Part shown: piece after piece, positions 1-12,616 of the stretch
Position numbering within the stretch: position 1 is the stretch's first letter
How the letters are laid out: each line of letters starts with the position of its first letter
Origin: Sphingomonas sp. Leaf67
Lineage (GTDB): Bacteria > Pseudomonadota > Alphaproteobacteria > Sphingomonadales > Sphingomonadaceae
Length of the DNA stretch: 64,000 nt
Assembly: GCF_001421965.1 (NCBI RefSeq)
Contig: NZ_LMLP01000022.1
Coordinates: forward strand, 205,288 to 269,287
Reading direction: 5' to 3'
The notes under the pieces: model-generated
Seen by the model: only the letters and a program-made list of their open reading frames with translations
The model's database searches: none
What the model was told of the DNA's origin: nothing
Made by a program: the position numbers and the translations under genes

Positions 1-16
1 CGCATTGTGAGCGCGA

Positions 17-268
17 TCAGCCGGCCTGTTCGGCGAGGATCGTCAGACCCTTGGAATTCACCTCGGCAAAGCCGCCGCGGATCGCGATGCGCTCTGCCTC
101 GCCCTTTTCGGTGCGCTGGATCAGGACGTCGCCATCGCGGATCGTCGACATGAACGGCGCGTGGCCTTCCAGCACACCGAAGTCGCCTTCGGTTCCCGGA
201 ACCGTGACCATGTAGACCGATTCCGACCGCACCAGCTTTTCGGGGGTCACGAGTTCGAAGTGCAGCAT
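17..268 (-). CDS. atpC: F1 ATP synthase epsilon subunit
   Basis: Epsilon subunit of the central stalk of F1, which couples rotation to catalysis and can inhibit ATP hydrolysis. The 83-residue product begins [13 protein letters not shown] and contains the family pattern [19 protein letters not shown] at about residues 23-41. This is the N-terminal beta-sandwich; the C-terminal helical hairpin of the 130-140 residue forms is missing, as in many short alphaproteobacterial versions. The ATG at 268 is chosen because upstream in-frame sequence is only an inverted repeat. It is the last gene of atpH-A-G-D-C, 124 bases after atpD. Confidence 0.95.
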   Translation of the reverse strand: MLHFELVTPEKLVRSESVYMVTVPGTEGDFGVLEGHAPFMSTIRDGDVLIQRTEKGEAERIAIRGGFAEVNSKGLTILAEQAG

Positions 269-280
269 TTTCAAAACCTC

Positions 281-386
281 ACTCCCTCTCCCCTTCAGGG
301 GAGAGGGCAGGGGGAGAGGGGGGTTCGGCCGAGAGGTTCCGACTGCCCCTCTCCCCGACCCTCTCCCCGCACGCGAGGAGAGGGAG
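281..386. repeat. Inverted repeat between atpD and atpC
   Basis: GC-rich interrupted inverted repeat made of pyrimidine-rich and purine-rich arms (CTCTCCCCTTCAGGGGAGAG near the left edge, CTCTCCCC and GAGGAGAGGGAG at the right). A related copy lies between atpG and atpA. It looks like a dispersed intergenic palindrome of the REP type. In the transcript it would fold between the atpD and atpC cistrons and could affect mRNA decay; that role is inferred. Confidence 0.8.
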
Positions 387-392
387 ATGGAA

Positions 393-2451
<2,059 letters not shown>

Positions 2452-2455
<4 letters not shown>

Positions 2456-2544
2456 AGCGCTTCGGTGCCGATGATCGGGCTGATCCGGCCGGCATGGTTG
2501 GTGCTGCCCAGAGGGGCGTAGGTGTATGCAGCGGTTGCCATCAT
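2452..2544 (-). pseudogene. Chimeric mini-ORF: atpD 5' end fused to atpG 3' end
   Basis: A 30-codon ORF with ribosome site GGAGG followed by ATGATG. Its first 26 or so residues (MMATAAYTYAPLGSTNH, then AGRISPIIG) match the start of AtpD ([16 protein letters not shown], then TGRISQVIG). The last five residues and stop, TEAL then TGA, match the AtpG C-terminus (GAEAL then TGA). DNA identity over the atpD part is high but imperfect (Y for D, L for Q, A for T), so the copy has diverged or came from a relative. It sits between the TonB-C-like gene and the lipoprotein gene and is best read as a recombination scar. The mini-ORF may still be translated and keeps coupling through GTGA to the lipoprotein gene. 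Confidence 0.85.
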
Positions 2545-2560
2545 CTAGTCCTCCAAGCCG

Positions 2561-2872
2561 TCAGTCTTTAATCTGAAAAGTCACGCGCCGCTTAAACACC
2601 CAACGAACAGGCTTACCGTTCTCGTCCAATTTGGGGTTGAAGTTAGCCTTCGCAAGCAGATTTCGGCAGACCGCTGCATCAATTTCCGGAGACGCCGTGC
2701 TGGATTCAACGTTACACTTATCTGCCTTGCCGTTCGTGTCTACATCAAGCGCGACGTTCAGGACTGCCGTCTTTGATGATGTATCCGACGGTACCGTCGA
2801 CATCGTCGGTCCTTGCGCGGCAGTCCATGCCGTCGAAGGTACCACGAGCGCCAAGGCAATCGAGAAAATCAC
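2561..2872 (-). CDS. Small exported protein with TonB C-terminal-like fold, in atp operon
   Basis: A 103-residue product with a signal peptide (MIFSIALALVVPSTAWTAAQG), then a region resembling the TonB C-terminal domain: VALDVDTNGKADKCNVESST, two Cys suited to a disulfide, AKANFNPKLDENGKPVRW, and a final basic beta-strand. It lacks the transmembrane anchor and proline-rich linker of a real TonB. The GTG start overlaps the atpG TGA (GTGA). Codon use is clearly less G/C-biased than its neighbours (several AAT, TTA, ATT, AAA codons), which suggests recent acquisition. Function unknown. Confidence 0.72.
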   Translation of the reverse strand: MIFSIALALVVPSTAWTAAQGPTMSTVPSDTSSKTAVLNVALDVDTNGKADKCNVESSTASPEIDAAVCRNLLAKANFNPKLDENGKPVRWVFKRRVTFQIKD

Positions 2873-3756
2873 AGCGCTTCGGCACCCGAGATGATTTCGA
2901 CCAGTTCGGTCGTGATCGCGGCCTGGCGGGTGCGGTTATATTCGATGGTCAAGCGGTTGATGAGATCGCCCGCGTTGCGCGTAGCGTTGTCCATCGCCGT
3001 CATCTTCGAACCCTGTTCCGACGCCGCGTTTTCCTTCATCGCACGATAGATCTGCACCGCGATATTCGTGGGCAACAGATTGTCGAGGATCGCTTCCTCG
3101 CTCGGCTCGTACTCGACCACCGCGTCGGCGGAAGGTTGCGAAGTTGCCACGGCGGGGGTTGGGATCTTGACCGGAATCAGTTGCTGTTCCGTGGGTTCCT
3201 GCGTCAGTACCGTTTTGAAGGTTGCATAGAACAGGTGCGCGACGTCGAATTCGCCCGCATGGAAGCGGCGGATCAGGTCGTCGGCATAGCCCTTCGCATC
3301 GGCGAAGGTCAGCTTGCCGAGATCGCCCGGTTCGACCGAATGGACGAAGCCGTCGCGGAACTGGCGCGCCAGCACGGCGCGACCCTTGCGGCCGATCGTC
3401 AGGAACTTCACGGTCTTGCCCTGTTCCTGAAGCTCCAGCGCGCGGCGGCGCGCCATGCGGGCGATGTTCGAGTTGAACGCACCGGCCAGCCCCTTGTCCG
3501 AGGTCGCGACGACGAACAGATGCACCTGATCGCTGCCGGTGCCGGCGAGCAGCGGCGAGCTGCCTTCGGTGACCTGTACCGTCGAGGCGAGGCTGGCGAC
3601 GACCTGTTCGACGCGGCTCGCATAGGGACGACCGGCCTCGGCCGCTTCCTGCGCACGGCGCAGCTTGGCGGCGGCGACCATCTTCATCGCCTTGGTGATC
3701 TTCTGCGTCGACTTCACCGAGCCGATGCGGAGCTTTAGGGCCTTGAGGCTTGCCAT
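2869..3756 (-). CDS. atpG: F1 ATP synthase gamma subunit
   Basis: Gamma subunit, the rotating central shaft of F1. The product has 295 residues with the family ends: MASLKALKLRIGSVKSTQKI at the start (KSTQKITKAMKMVAAAKLRR) and MDNATRNAGDLINRLTIEYN followed by RQAAITTELVEIISGAEAL at the end. It follows atpA after an inverted repeat. Its TGA overlaps the GTG start of the small TonB-C-like gene, so atpD is displaced by about one kilobase from its usual place immediately downstream. Confidence 0.96.
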   Translation of the reverse strand: MASLKALKLRIGSVKSTQKITKAMKMVAAAKLRRAQEAAEAGRPYASRVEQVVASLASTVQVTEGSSPLLAGTGSDQVHLFVVATSDKGLAGAFNSNIARMARRRALELQEQGKTVKFLTIGRKGRAVLARQFRDGFVHSVEPGDLGKLTFADAKGYADDLIRRFHAGEFDVAHLFYATFKTVLTQEPTEQQLIPVKIPTPAVATSQPSADAVVEYEPSEEAILDNLLPTNIAVQIYRAMKENAASEQGSKMTAMDNATRNAGDLINRLTIEYNRTRQAAITTELVEIISGAEAL

Positions 3757-3767
3757 CTGTTTTCCCT

Positions 3768-3871
3768 ACTCCCTCTCCCCTTCAGGGGAGGGGGTCGGGG
3801 AGAGGGGAGTGCCAACTTCGGGCGTCCCGCTCTTCCCCTCTCCCAACCCTCTCCCCTGAAGGGGAGAGGGC
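3768..3871. repeat. Inverted repeat between atpA and atpG
   Basis: Second copy of the repeat at 281-386, with arms ACTCCCTCTCCCCTTCAGGG and CTCTCCCCTGAAGGGGAGAG around a variable centre. The outer arms are near-perfect complements and would form a long hairpin in the atp mRNA. It occupies almost the whole atpA-atpG intergenic space. Confidence 0.8.
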
Positions 3872-3879
3872 TTTGATAG

Positions 3880-5984
<2,105 letters not shown>

Positions 5985-6221
5985 GCGTGCGTCCTTGTCA
6001 GGGGTCAATTCAACATCCCATGCCGGTGAGGGGGCCGCACTCCCAACCGCCGTCGCGAACCAATGTCGCGCCGCTGACCGGCCCCACGCGCCCCCGATGG
6101 GTCGTGGGGGCCGCTAGCATCGGTGTCATTATTTCGCAAGCTTTGCGGGACGCGCCGTGGTGGGTTGCGATTCGGACGCAAGCTGAACGGGGGATTATCG
6201 GGCTGCAACAAGAAGAAAGTT

Positions 6222-6383
6222 GGGTTCACGCGAAGGCGCGAAGACGCGGAGGGGTCGCGTTCGTTTCGACGGCATTCCGCGCCAGCGGCTTGATTGCCCG
6301 TTGCGACCGAGGGCGATGTCTTCCGATCGCGAGCGACGTCGCCCGGAACGCAACCCCTTCGCGTCTTCGCGCCTTCGCGTGAA
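6222..6383. repeat. Long interspersed inverted repeat, copy 1
   Basis: The 386 bases between atpH and the protease gene hold this element and no gene. The left arm (GGTTCACGCGAAGGCGCGAA then GACGCGGAGGGG) is complementary to the right arm (CGCGTCTTCGCGCCTTCGCG then TGAA), separated by about 100 bases of unrelated sequence. Four more copies lie near 23037, 36731, 57195 and 58898. The atp promoter should lie between this element and atpH, but I could not pick one out. Confidence 0.85.
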
Positions 6384-6394
6384 AACTCCTTCTC

Positions 6395-7942
6395 TTATTT
6401 CGCTGCCGTACAGCGATAGACCAGCCGTTCGTTGACCTGCGCGGGCAACGAGGTGCGAATCGCCGATTGCTGCGTGGCCAGCGCCGCGCGCGCGCCGGTG
6501 TCGGCGGCGCACGCCTTTTGCTGCACCTGTCCGCGCAGCGTGCGGGCGCGCTGCATCGATTCGGCGGACAGCAGATAGCGGCTGTTGGTGTAGCTGCCGC
6601 TGACGGGATCGAAGCGCAGTACCGACACGGTGGCGTCCTCATTCGGAACGAGAATCCGTTCCCAGCCGCCGCCCGGCGCTTCGGCATATTGGGTGCGGCC
6701 GTTCATGCAGCCATCGGCGCGCCAGCCGAAGCGGACGGTTTCCACCGGCGACAGGATGATGCGGCTGCGTTCGGGCACCAGCGTGCATTCGAGCGGCCCT
6801 GACAGCGGCGCGATCCGGGTCGCGGCGGTATTGCCCGATTCGTCGGCGGCGGCGATCGAGGCCGGATCGAAATCGGGCCGCAGCAGGAAGGTGGCGATCG
6901 CACCGACGAACAGCACGCCGCCGCCGATCGCCGCGAACTTCGCGGCGCGCGGCTGCCCACGGGTCAGCAACAGCCCGGCCCCGCCCGCCGCCAGCACCGA
7001 CAGCGCCAGCAGCAGCGCGGCGGCGGCGATCATGTTCTCGCGGCGTTCGGCATTGGCGGCGCGCGCCTGTTCGAGCGCGGTCGCGCGTTCCTCGCGCGCG
7101 CGTTCGGTGGCGGCGCGGGCGCGCTCGCGGTCCTCGACGCCCTGGCGTTCGGCATCGGCGCGGTCGCGGGCATCGGCATCGGCGAGCGTCAGGCAGGGGG
7201 TGGCGATGGTCGCGACCTGCTGTGCCGCCTCGCGCAGGAACGCGATCAGCTCGCCATCGGCAATGGCGAAGGCGAAGCTGGCGTCGCCCTCCTCACCCCG
7301 GGTCAGCGCCGAATTGACGCCGAGCACCCGGCCGCACCGGTCGAGCAGCGGCCCGCCCGAATTGCCGCGCGCGATGCTGGCGGTATGGACCAGCACCGCC
7401 GTGCCCTCCAGCGTGCGGTTGCCCGACAACACGCCCTGCGAGCGGACCGGGGAGGTCGGCGTGACGAAATCGTCGACCGATCGCGCCGTCGCCAGGTCGA
7501 CATTGCCGGGATAGCCGAGCGCGATGGCCGGATCGCCTTCGCCAAGGCCACCGGTATAGACGGTCAGCGGGGGCAGGCGCACGCCGCTGACCTCGATCAG
7601 CGCCAGATCGCGCGCCTTGTCGATGCGGACCACGCGCCCCTCGAACGACCGGTCGCCTTCGGACGGAACCACGCCGACGACGGTGTCGCCGGGATAGCGT
7701 TCCATCAGTTCGACGACATGGGCATTGGTGACGATGCGATTGGGCGCCACAGCGAAGCCGGTGCCGTGTTCGACATCGACCATCTCGCCATCGACGGTCG
7801 CGATCACGACGACGCGGACGACGCCGCGCGCCGCCGCCGTCACGTCGTCGGCACGGGCGGGGGCGGACAGGGCCAGCAGCGCGGCGAGCACCGTCAGCCA
7901 GATCGTCAGCAGGCGCAGGATCGGTGTCGCGTTCTTTACCAT
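6395..7942 (-). CDS. Secreted or membrane-tethered trypsin-like serine protease (S1C type)
   Basis: Predicted envelope serine protease of 515 residues. A signal peptide ends near ARADD. The trypsin-fold triad is visible: His in TNAHVV (about residue 75), Asp in ARDLALIEV (about 112) and Ser in RGNSGGPLLD (about 195). No PDZ domain follows. Instead there is a charged coiled coil (about residues 245-300, rich in R, E and A), two hydrophobic segments (MIAAAALLLALSVLAAGGAG and FAAIGGGVLFVGAIATFLL), and a C-terminal domain of about 140 residues of unknown type. The ATG at 7942 is chosen over an upstream TTG. Related to DegP-like S1C peptidases only in the protease domain. Confidence 0.8.
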   Translation of the reverse strand: MVKNATPILRLLTIWLTVLAALLALSAPARADDVTAAARGVVRVVVIATVDGEMVDVEHGTGFAVAPNRIVTNAHVVELMERYPGDTVVGVVPSEGDRSFEGRVVRIDKARDLALIEVSGVRLPPLTVYTGGLGEGDPAIALGYPGNVDLATARSVDDFVTPTSPVRSQGVLSGNRTLEGTAVLVHTASIARGNSGGPLLDRCGRVLGVNSALTRGEEGDASFAFAIADGELIAFLREAAQQVATIATPCLTLADADARDRADAERQGVEDRERARAATERAREERATALEQARAANAERRENMIAAAALLLALSVLAAGGAGLLLTRGQPRAAKFAAIGGGVLFVGAIATFLLRPDFDPASIAAADESGNTAATRIAPLSGPLECTLVPERSRIILSPVETVRFGWRADGCMNGRTQYAEAPGGGWERILVPNEDATVSVLRFDPVSGSYTNSRYLLSAESMQRARTLRGQVQQKACAADTGARAALATQQSAIRTSLPAQVNERLVYRCTAAK

Positions 7943-7998
7943 GGTCGCCGCCGTTTCGGCCAAAGCGCCGCGTGGGGCAAGGGGTGGCCAGGGACCGG

Positions 7999-10164
7999 CT
8001 ACACGAAACTATAGGGATCGACGTCGACCGCGACGCGGACCTTCGCGCTCCAGTCGACCCCGTCGAGCCAGTCGCGGATCACGTCCTGTATGTCGAGCGC
8101 GCGGGTGGCGTGGACCAGCAGCCGGAAGCGGTGCCGCCCGCGCAGCATCGCCAGCGGGGCGGGGGCGGGGCCATAGACGTGGCAGCCATCGACGTGCGGT
8201 GCGGCGCGGCCGATCGCGCGCGCGGTCGTCTCCGCCGCGCCCTTGTCCTCCGACGACACGATGATCGCGGCATAGCGGCCGAAAGGCGGCACGCCGGCGT
8301 CCTCGCGTGCTTCGGTCTCGGCGGCGTAGAAGCTGTCGGCATCGCCCGAGATCAGCGCCTGCATCACGGGCGCGTTCGGCTGCGTCGTCTGGATATAGAC
8401 ATGGCCGGGCTTGGTCCCGCGCCCGGCACGTCCGGCCACCTGCGCGATCTGCTGGAAGGTCCGCTCCGACGCGCGCAGGTCGCCGCCCTGCAACCCCAGA
8501 TCGGCATCGATCACCCCGACACAGGTGAGGTTGGGAAAATGATAGCCCTTGGTCACCAGTTGCGTGCCGACGACGATATCGATGTCGCCCGCCTCCATCC
8601 GCCCGACGAACTCCGCCGCCTTGGCCGGGGACCAGATGGTGTCGGAGGTGACGATCGCGATCTTGGCGGTCGGCCACAAAGCGGCGGCTTCGTCGGCGAT
8701 CCGCTCGACGCCCGGACCGCAGGCGACCAGCGCGTCCTCGGCATGGCATTCGGGGCAGGCGCGCGGGGTCGGGATGACATGGCCGCAATGATGGCACGAC
8801 AGCCGGTGGATCAGGCGGTGTTCGACCATCCATGCGGTGCAATTGGGGCATTGGAAGCGATGCCCGCACGACCGGCACAGCGTCAGCGGCGCATAGCCGC
8901 GCCGGTTGAGGAACAGCAGCGCCTGTTCGCCGCGCGACAGCGTCTCGTCGATCGCCTTGACCAACGGCGCCGCGATCCAGCGGCCGCGTTCGGGCGGTTG
9001 TTCGATCAGGTCGATCGCCTCGATCGTCGGCAACTGCGCCTTGCCGTAGCGGCCGGGCAGCTTCACCTCGGTATAGCGGCCCTGCGCGACCTGTTGCCGC
9101 GTCTCGATCGCGGGGGTCGCGCTGGCGAGGATCACCGGGCATTTCTCGAACAGCCCGCGCATCACCGCGACGTCGCGGGCGTGGTAATGCACGCCCTCTT
9201 CCTGCTTGAAGCTGGTTTCGTGCGCTTCGTCGACGACGATCAGCCCGAGATCGGCATAGGGCAGGAACAACGCCGATCGCGCGCCGACCACGACCTTCGC
9301 CTGTCCGCTGGCGATGGCGCGCCACGCCCGGCGGCGCTGCGTCGATCGCAGGTCGCTGTGCCATGGCACCGGCTCGCAGCCGAAGCGCGCGGTGAAGCGC
9401 TTCAGGAACGGTTCGGTCAGCGCGATTTCGGGGAGCAGCACCAGCACCTGCCGCCCCGCCGCGATCGCCGCCGCCACTGCCTCGAAATACACTTCGGTCT
9501 TGCCCGACCCGGTGACGCCGTCGAGCAGGAAGGGGTGGAAGGCGTCGGCCGCCACCGCCGCGGTCAGCCGGTCCGCCGCCGCATGCTGGTCGGCCGACAG
9601 TTCGGGGCGATGATGGTCGGGATCGGGGATGGCATAGGGCTGGTCGATATCGACCGACACCGCCTCGATCGCGCCGAGCTTGACGAGGCCGCGGATGACC
9701 GCGTCGGACACGTCGGCGAGTGTCGCCAGTTCGCGGACCAGCCCGCGCCGCTCGCCGATCCGCTCCAGCGCCTGTGCCCGCTGCGGGGTCAGCCGGTCGG
9801 GGACTTCGCCGGTCGCGCGATATTCGATGGCGAGCTTCGCCCCCTCCAGCGCCGAATTGGACGCAAGGCACATGCGCAGCACCGATGCGGGGGCGGCGAG
9901 ATAATAGCCCGCCGTCCATTCGACCAGCCGGCGCAAGGGCGCCGCGATCGGCGGCACGTCGGCCACGCCCAGCAACGGCCGCAGCCGGTTGTCGCCAACC
10001 TCCTCGGTCGCCAGCCGCTCGGCATCCCACACCACGCCCAGCAACTGGCGGGGGCCGAGCGGGGCGGTGACGATCGAGCCCGGCTCGACGGTCATGCCAT
10101 GCGGCACCCGGTAGTCGAGCGGCCCGAGTGCGGCATTAAGCAGGAGAACGCGGGCACGGGACAT
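7999..10164 (-). CDS. priA: Primosomal replication restart helicase PriA
   Basis: 3'-5' DNA helicase that reloads the replisome at stalled forks. The Walker A motif is DGVTGSGKTEVYFEA, the Walker B/DEAH box LIVVDEAHETSFKQ. A zinc-binding insert with paired Cys (CRSCGHRFQCPNC, CHHCGH, CPEC) and helicase motif VAGRAGRGTKPG follow. The ATG at 10164 begins MSRARVLLLNAALGPLDYRVP, the usual PriA N-terminus; in-frame sequence further upstream is only a repeat. The product has 721 residues. Confidence 0.96.
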   Translation of the reverse strand: MSRARVLLLNAALGPLDYRVPHGMTVEPGSIVTAPLGPRQLLGVVWDAERLATEEVGDNRLRPLLGVADVPPIAAPLRRLVEWTAGYYLAAPASVLRMCLASNSALEGAKLAIEYRATGEVPDRLTPQRAQALERIGERRGLVRELATLADVSDAVIRGLVKLGAIEAVSVDIDQPYAIPDPDHHRPELSADQHAAADRLTAAVAADAFHPFLLDGVTGSGKTEVYFEAVAAAIAAGRQVLVLLPEIALTEPFLKRFTARFGCEPVPWHSDLRSTQRRRAWRAIASGQAKVVVGARSALFLPYADLGLIVVDEAHETSFKQEEGVHYHARDVAVMRGLFEKCPVILASATPAIETRQQVAQGRYTEVKLPGRYGKAQLPTIEAIDLIEQPPERGRWIAAPLVKAIDETLSRGEQALLFLNRRGYAPLTLCRSCGHRFQCPNCTAWMVEHRLIHRLSCHHCGHVIPTPRACPECHAEDALVACGPGVERIADEAAALWPTAKIAIVTSDTIWSPAKAAEFVGRMEAGDIDIVVGTQLVTKGYHFPNLTCVGVIDADLGLQGGDLRASERTFQQIAQVAGRAGRGTKPGHVYIQTTQPNAPVMQALISGDADSFYAAETEAREDAGVPPFGRYAAIIVSSEDKGAAETTARAIGRAAPHVDGCHVYGPAPAPLAMLRGRHRFRLLVHATRALDIQDVIRDWLDGVDWSAKVRVAVDVDPYSFV

Positions 10165-10191
10165 GGCGGTTAGATAGGGTGGTCGGTTCCT

Positions 10192-10345
10192 TCCGTCATC
10201 CCGGCGCAGGCCGGGATCCACGGTCCGCAAGCGCCGATGGCTTCGGTTCCTGTGGCCCGGTGGATCCCGGCCTGCGCCGGGATGGCGAAGGAGGGGGACG
10301 ATAACCCCCTTCGTCATTCCCGCGAAGGCGGGAATCCATATACGC
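10192..10345. repeat. REP-like palindrome cluster upstream of priA
   Basis: Two adjacent palindromic units. The first has arms CATCCCGGCGCAGGCCGGGA and GGATCCCGGCCTGCGCCGGG around about 50 bases; the second is ATTCCCGCGAAGGCGGGAAT. These are common intergenic palindromes in proteobacteria, and versions recur near 13440, 50456 and 52636. No gene lies here. Confidence 0.8.
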
Positions 10346-10399
10346 TAACGGTGCGCCTCGTTCGGCGGCGTATCCGCCCGGGAACGCCGGCAACCGCGG

Positions 10400-12478
10400 C
10401 TACAGCGCCAGCCGCGCCGTCACGCGGATATCGCGCCCGGCGAGCGGGGCATAGTCCTTCAGGAAGCTCGCATGGCGGCGCGCCTCGACGTCGAACAGGT
10501 TGTTCGCCGACACCATCAGCGTCGTCTTGCTGTCGCGGCCGAAGGGGCGCAGCGAGACCGAGGCGTTGACCATCGTATAGGCCGGGGTCGTCGTTTCCAG
10601 ATCGGCGACGCGGTCCTGGCGGGTCACATGCTCGACCTCGCCGCGCACCTGCACCAGCCGGCCCTGCGCCTCGATCCCGCCCAGCACGCGCAGCGGCGGT
10701 ATGCGCGGGGCGGGGCCGCGATCGACGATCGTGGCGCGGGTATAGTCGGCCAGACCGTCGAGGTTGATCGCCGTCTCGCCGATCTTCGCCAGCCGTGCCG
10801 ACGTTTCCGCCTCGAACCCCCAGAGCCGGGCATCGGCCTGTTGGTACTGAAACACCGGCAGGTCGTCCTGCTCGGCACCGGTCGGGTTCTCGTAGATGAA
10901 GTTGCGGAACCAGTTGTGATAGGCCGACAGGCCGAAGCTGTAGCCGTCGCCCGACCCCTTCAGCGTCGCTTCCAGCCCGTCGCTGATTTCCTTGGCGAAG
11001 CCGGGGTTGCCGACCTCGAACGCCTGCGTGCCGGCATGCGGCCCGTTGGCGAACAGTTCCTCGGCCGACGGCGCGCGTTCGGTGTGGCTGGCGTTGATGC
11101 CGATGCGGACATGGTCGGCCAGCGCGACGCTGCCGCCCAGCGATCCGGAAAAGCTGTCGAAGCTGCGACGGATATTGTCGTTGCCGAGCAGCGCGTCGGC
11201 AGCGGCGCGCGCGGTGGTATATTCATACCGCCCGCCCACTTCGGCACGGAACGCGCCCAGATCGAACGACTGAAGCGTGAACAGGCCGAATTGCTGCGTC
11301 TCGCTCTTGGGCAGGAATTTCTCGTCGCCGACGATGTTCAGGTCGCGGATGAACATCTGTCCGCCCACCGCGCCGCGCCATCCGCCGCGCGCCGCCTGCA
11401 CCAGTTCTACCCGTGCCTCGATCCCCTGATTGAAGAAGCTGGTGCCGATCTCGCCGGTATCCTCGATCTCGTCATGGCGGTAATCGGCGAAGCCCGCGCG
11501 CAGGCGAATCTTTTCGACCGGGCCGTCGCCGGTATCGACCTCGGCGCGCATGTCGGCGCGGGTCTGCTGGACATGCAGCGTCACCTCCTCCGCCTCGCCG
11601 CCGTTCAGCGAGTAACGGATCGGCACGCCGTACCGGTTGTCCAGATGGCTGACCGAGAAGCCGAGATTGCCGGTGTCAGTGACGATCGCCGCACCGCCGG
11701 CGACTTCCCACATCTTCGACTGCGAATTGGGCAGCTTGCCGCGCAGATCGGCAAGGTCGCGGACGTCGGGATCGGCGCTCGCCGCAGCCTGCGTGCGCAA
11801 GGGACGCGACATGATATAGCCGCCGGTGTCCAGATCGTCGGTCTGCCCGAAGGTGCCGTCGAGGTGGACCACGACCTTGTCGGTGACCGGCACGTCGACC
11901 GCCGCCGATCCGCTCCGTTCGTTCGCGGCCGAGCCATAGGTGGCGAGCGCGTCGACATGGATCGGTTCGGTCGGCACGCGGCGCGGAATGCGGCTGTCAA
12001 TGACGTTGACCACGCCGCCGATCGCCGACGACCCGAACAGCAGCGCGGAGGGGCCGCGCAGCACTTCGATCCGGTCGGCGGTCAGCGGGTTGATCGCGAC
12101 GGCATGGTCGACCGAGGTGTTCGATACGTCGAAGCTGCCGATCCCGTCGGTCAGCACGCGCACCCGCTCCCCCTGAAGCCCGCGCAGCACCGGCCGCGAG
12201 GCGTTGGGGCCGAAGCTGGTCGCCGACACGCCGGGCTGGCGCGCCAGCGTCTCGCCGATGGTCGGGCGCAGTTCGCGGGTCAGTTCCTCGCCGCTCAGGA
12301 CACTGGTGCCCGACAGGATGTCGGCCTGGGTGCGGGCATAGGGGGCGGTGACGATGATCTCGGGCGGCGCGTCGCGGTGATAATCGTCGCCGGTCGCCGG
12401 TGCGGCAGCAGTCTGGGCGAAGGCGGCGGCGGGAAGGAACAGGGCGGCGCTCGACAGCCACAGGGCGGCACGGACCAT
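10400..12478 (-). CDS. TonB-dependent outer-membrane receptor, ZnuD-like
   Basis: TonB-dependent receptor of 692 residues with a signal peptide (ending AFAQT), a plug domain (IGETLARQPGVSATSFGPNA, then RPVLRGLQGERVRVLTDG, then IEVLRGPSALLFGSSAIGG) and a 22-strand-type barrel ending in an aromatic/hydrophobic strand (RDIRVTARLAL). The plug pattern, with SxDHAVAINPLTADRIEVLR, is the kind I associate with zinc-piracy receptors such as ZnuD; the substrate is inferred. His and Asp clusters that could bind metal occur after the signal (DDYHRDAPPE). It is divergent from an IclR-type regulator, with a palindrome between them. Confidence 0.82.
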   Translation of the reverse strand: MVRAALWLSSAALFLPAAAFAQTAAAPATGDDYHRDAPPEIIVTAPYARTQADILSGTSVLSGEELTRELRPTIGETLARQPGVSATSFGPNASRPVLRGLQGERVRVLTDGIGSFDVSNTSVDHAVAINPLTADRIEVLRGPSALLFGSSAIGGVVNVIDSRIPRRVPTEPIHVDALATYGSAANERSGSAAVDVPVTDKVVVHLDGTFGQTDDLDTGGYIMSRPLRTQAAASADPDVRDLADLRGKLPNSQSKMWEVAGGAAIVTDTGNLGFSVSHLDNRYGVPIRYSLNGGEAEEVTLHVQQTRADMRAEVDTGDGPVEKIRLRAGFADYRHDEIEDTGEIGTSFFNQGIEARVELVQAARGGWRGAVGGQMFIRDLNIVGDEKFLPKSETQQFGLFTLQSFDLGAFRAEVGGRYEYTTARAAADALLGNDNIRRSFDSFSGSLGGSVALADHVRIGINASHTERAPSAEELFANGPHAGTQAFEVGNPGFAKEISDGLEATLKGSGDGYSFGLSAYHNWFRNFIYENPTGAEQDDLPVFQYQQADARLWGFEAETSARLAKIGETAINLDGLADYTRATIVDRGPAPRIPPLRVLGGIEAQGRLVQVRGEVEHVTRQDRVADLETTTPAYTMVNASVSLRPFGRDSKTTLMVSANNLFDVEARRHASFLKDYAPLAGRDIRVTARLAL

Positions 12479-12523
12479 TTGATACGACTCCGAAGTACGA
12501 TGATGCCTGTCGCTACCGTAAGA

Positions 12524-12538
12524 TGATACAACGTATCA
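12524..12538. promoter_or_regulatory. Perfect palindrome between TonB receptor and IclR genes
   Basis: TGATAC-AAC-GTATCA, a perfect 6+3+6 inverted repeat in the 138-base divergent intergenic space, 46 bases from the receptor start and about 79 from the IclR start. It has the form of a dimeric repressor operator, perhaps for the adjacent IclR protein or a Fur/Zur-type metal regulator. Which protein binds is unknown. Confidence 0.5.
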
Positions 12539-12616
12539 AGCATTTTGTGCGATGCAGCGACGATGGTACGGCGCATCGGGTTGCACGGGCAGCATTTTTT
12601 GGCGAGGGTTGCGCCC

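Noticed and set aside
2869..3756. Possible frameshift or disruption in the atp operon
   Set aside because: All five F1 subunits read through intact with normal ends; only the extra genes and the chimeric fragment are unusual.
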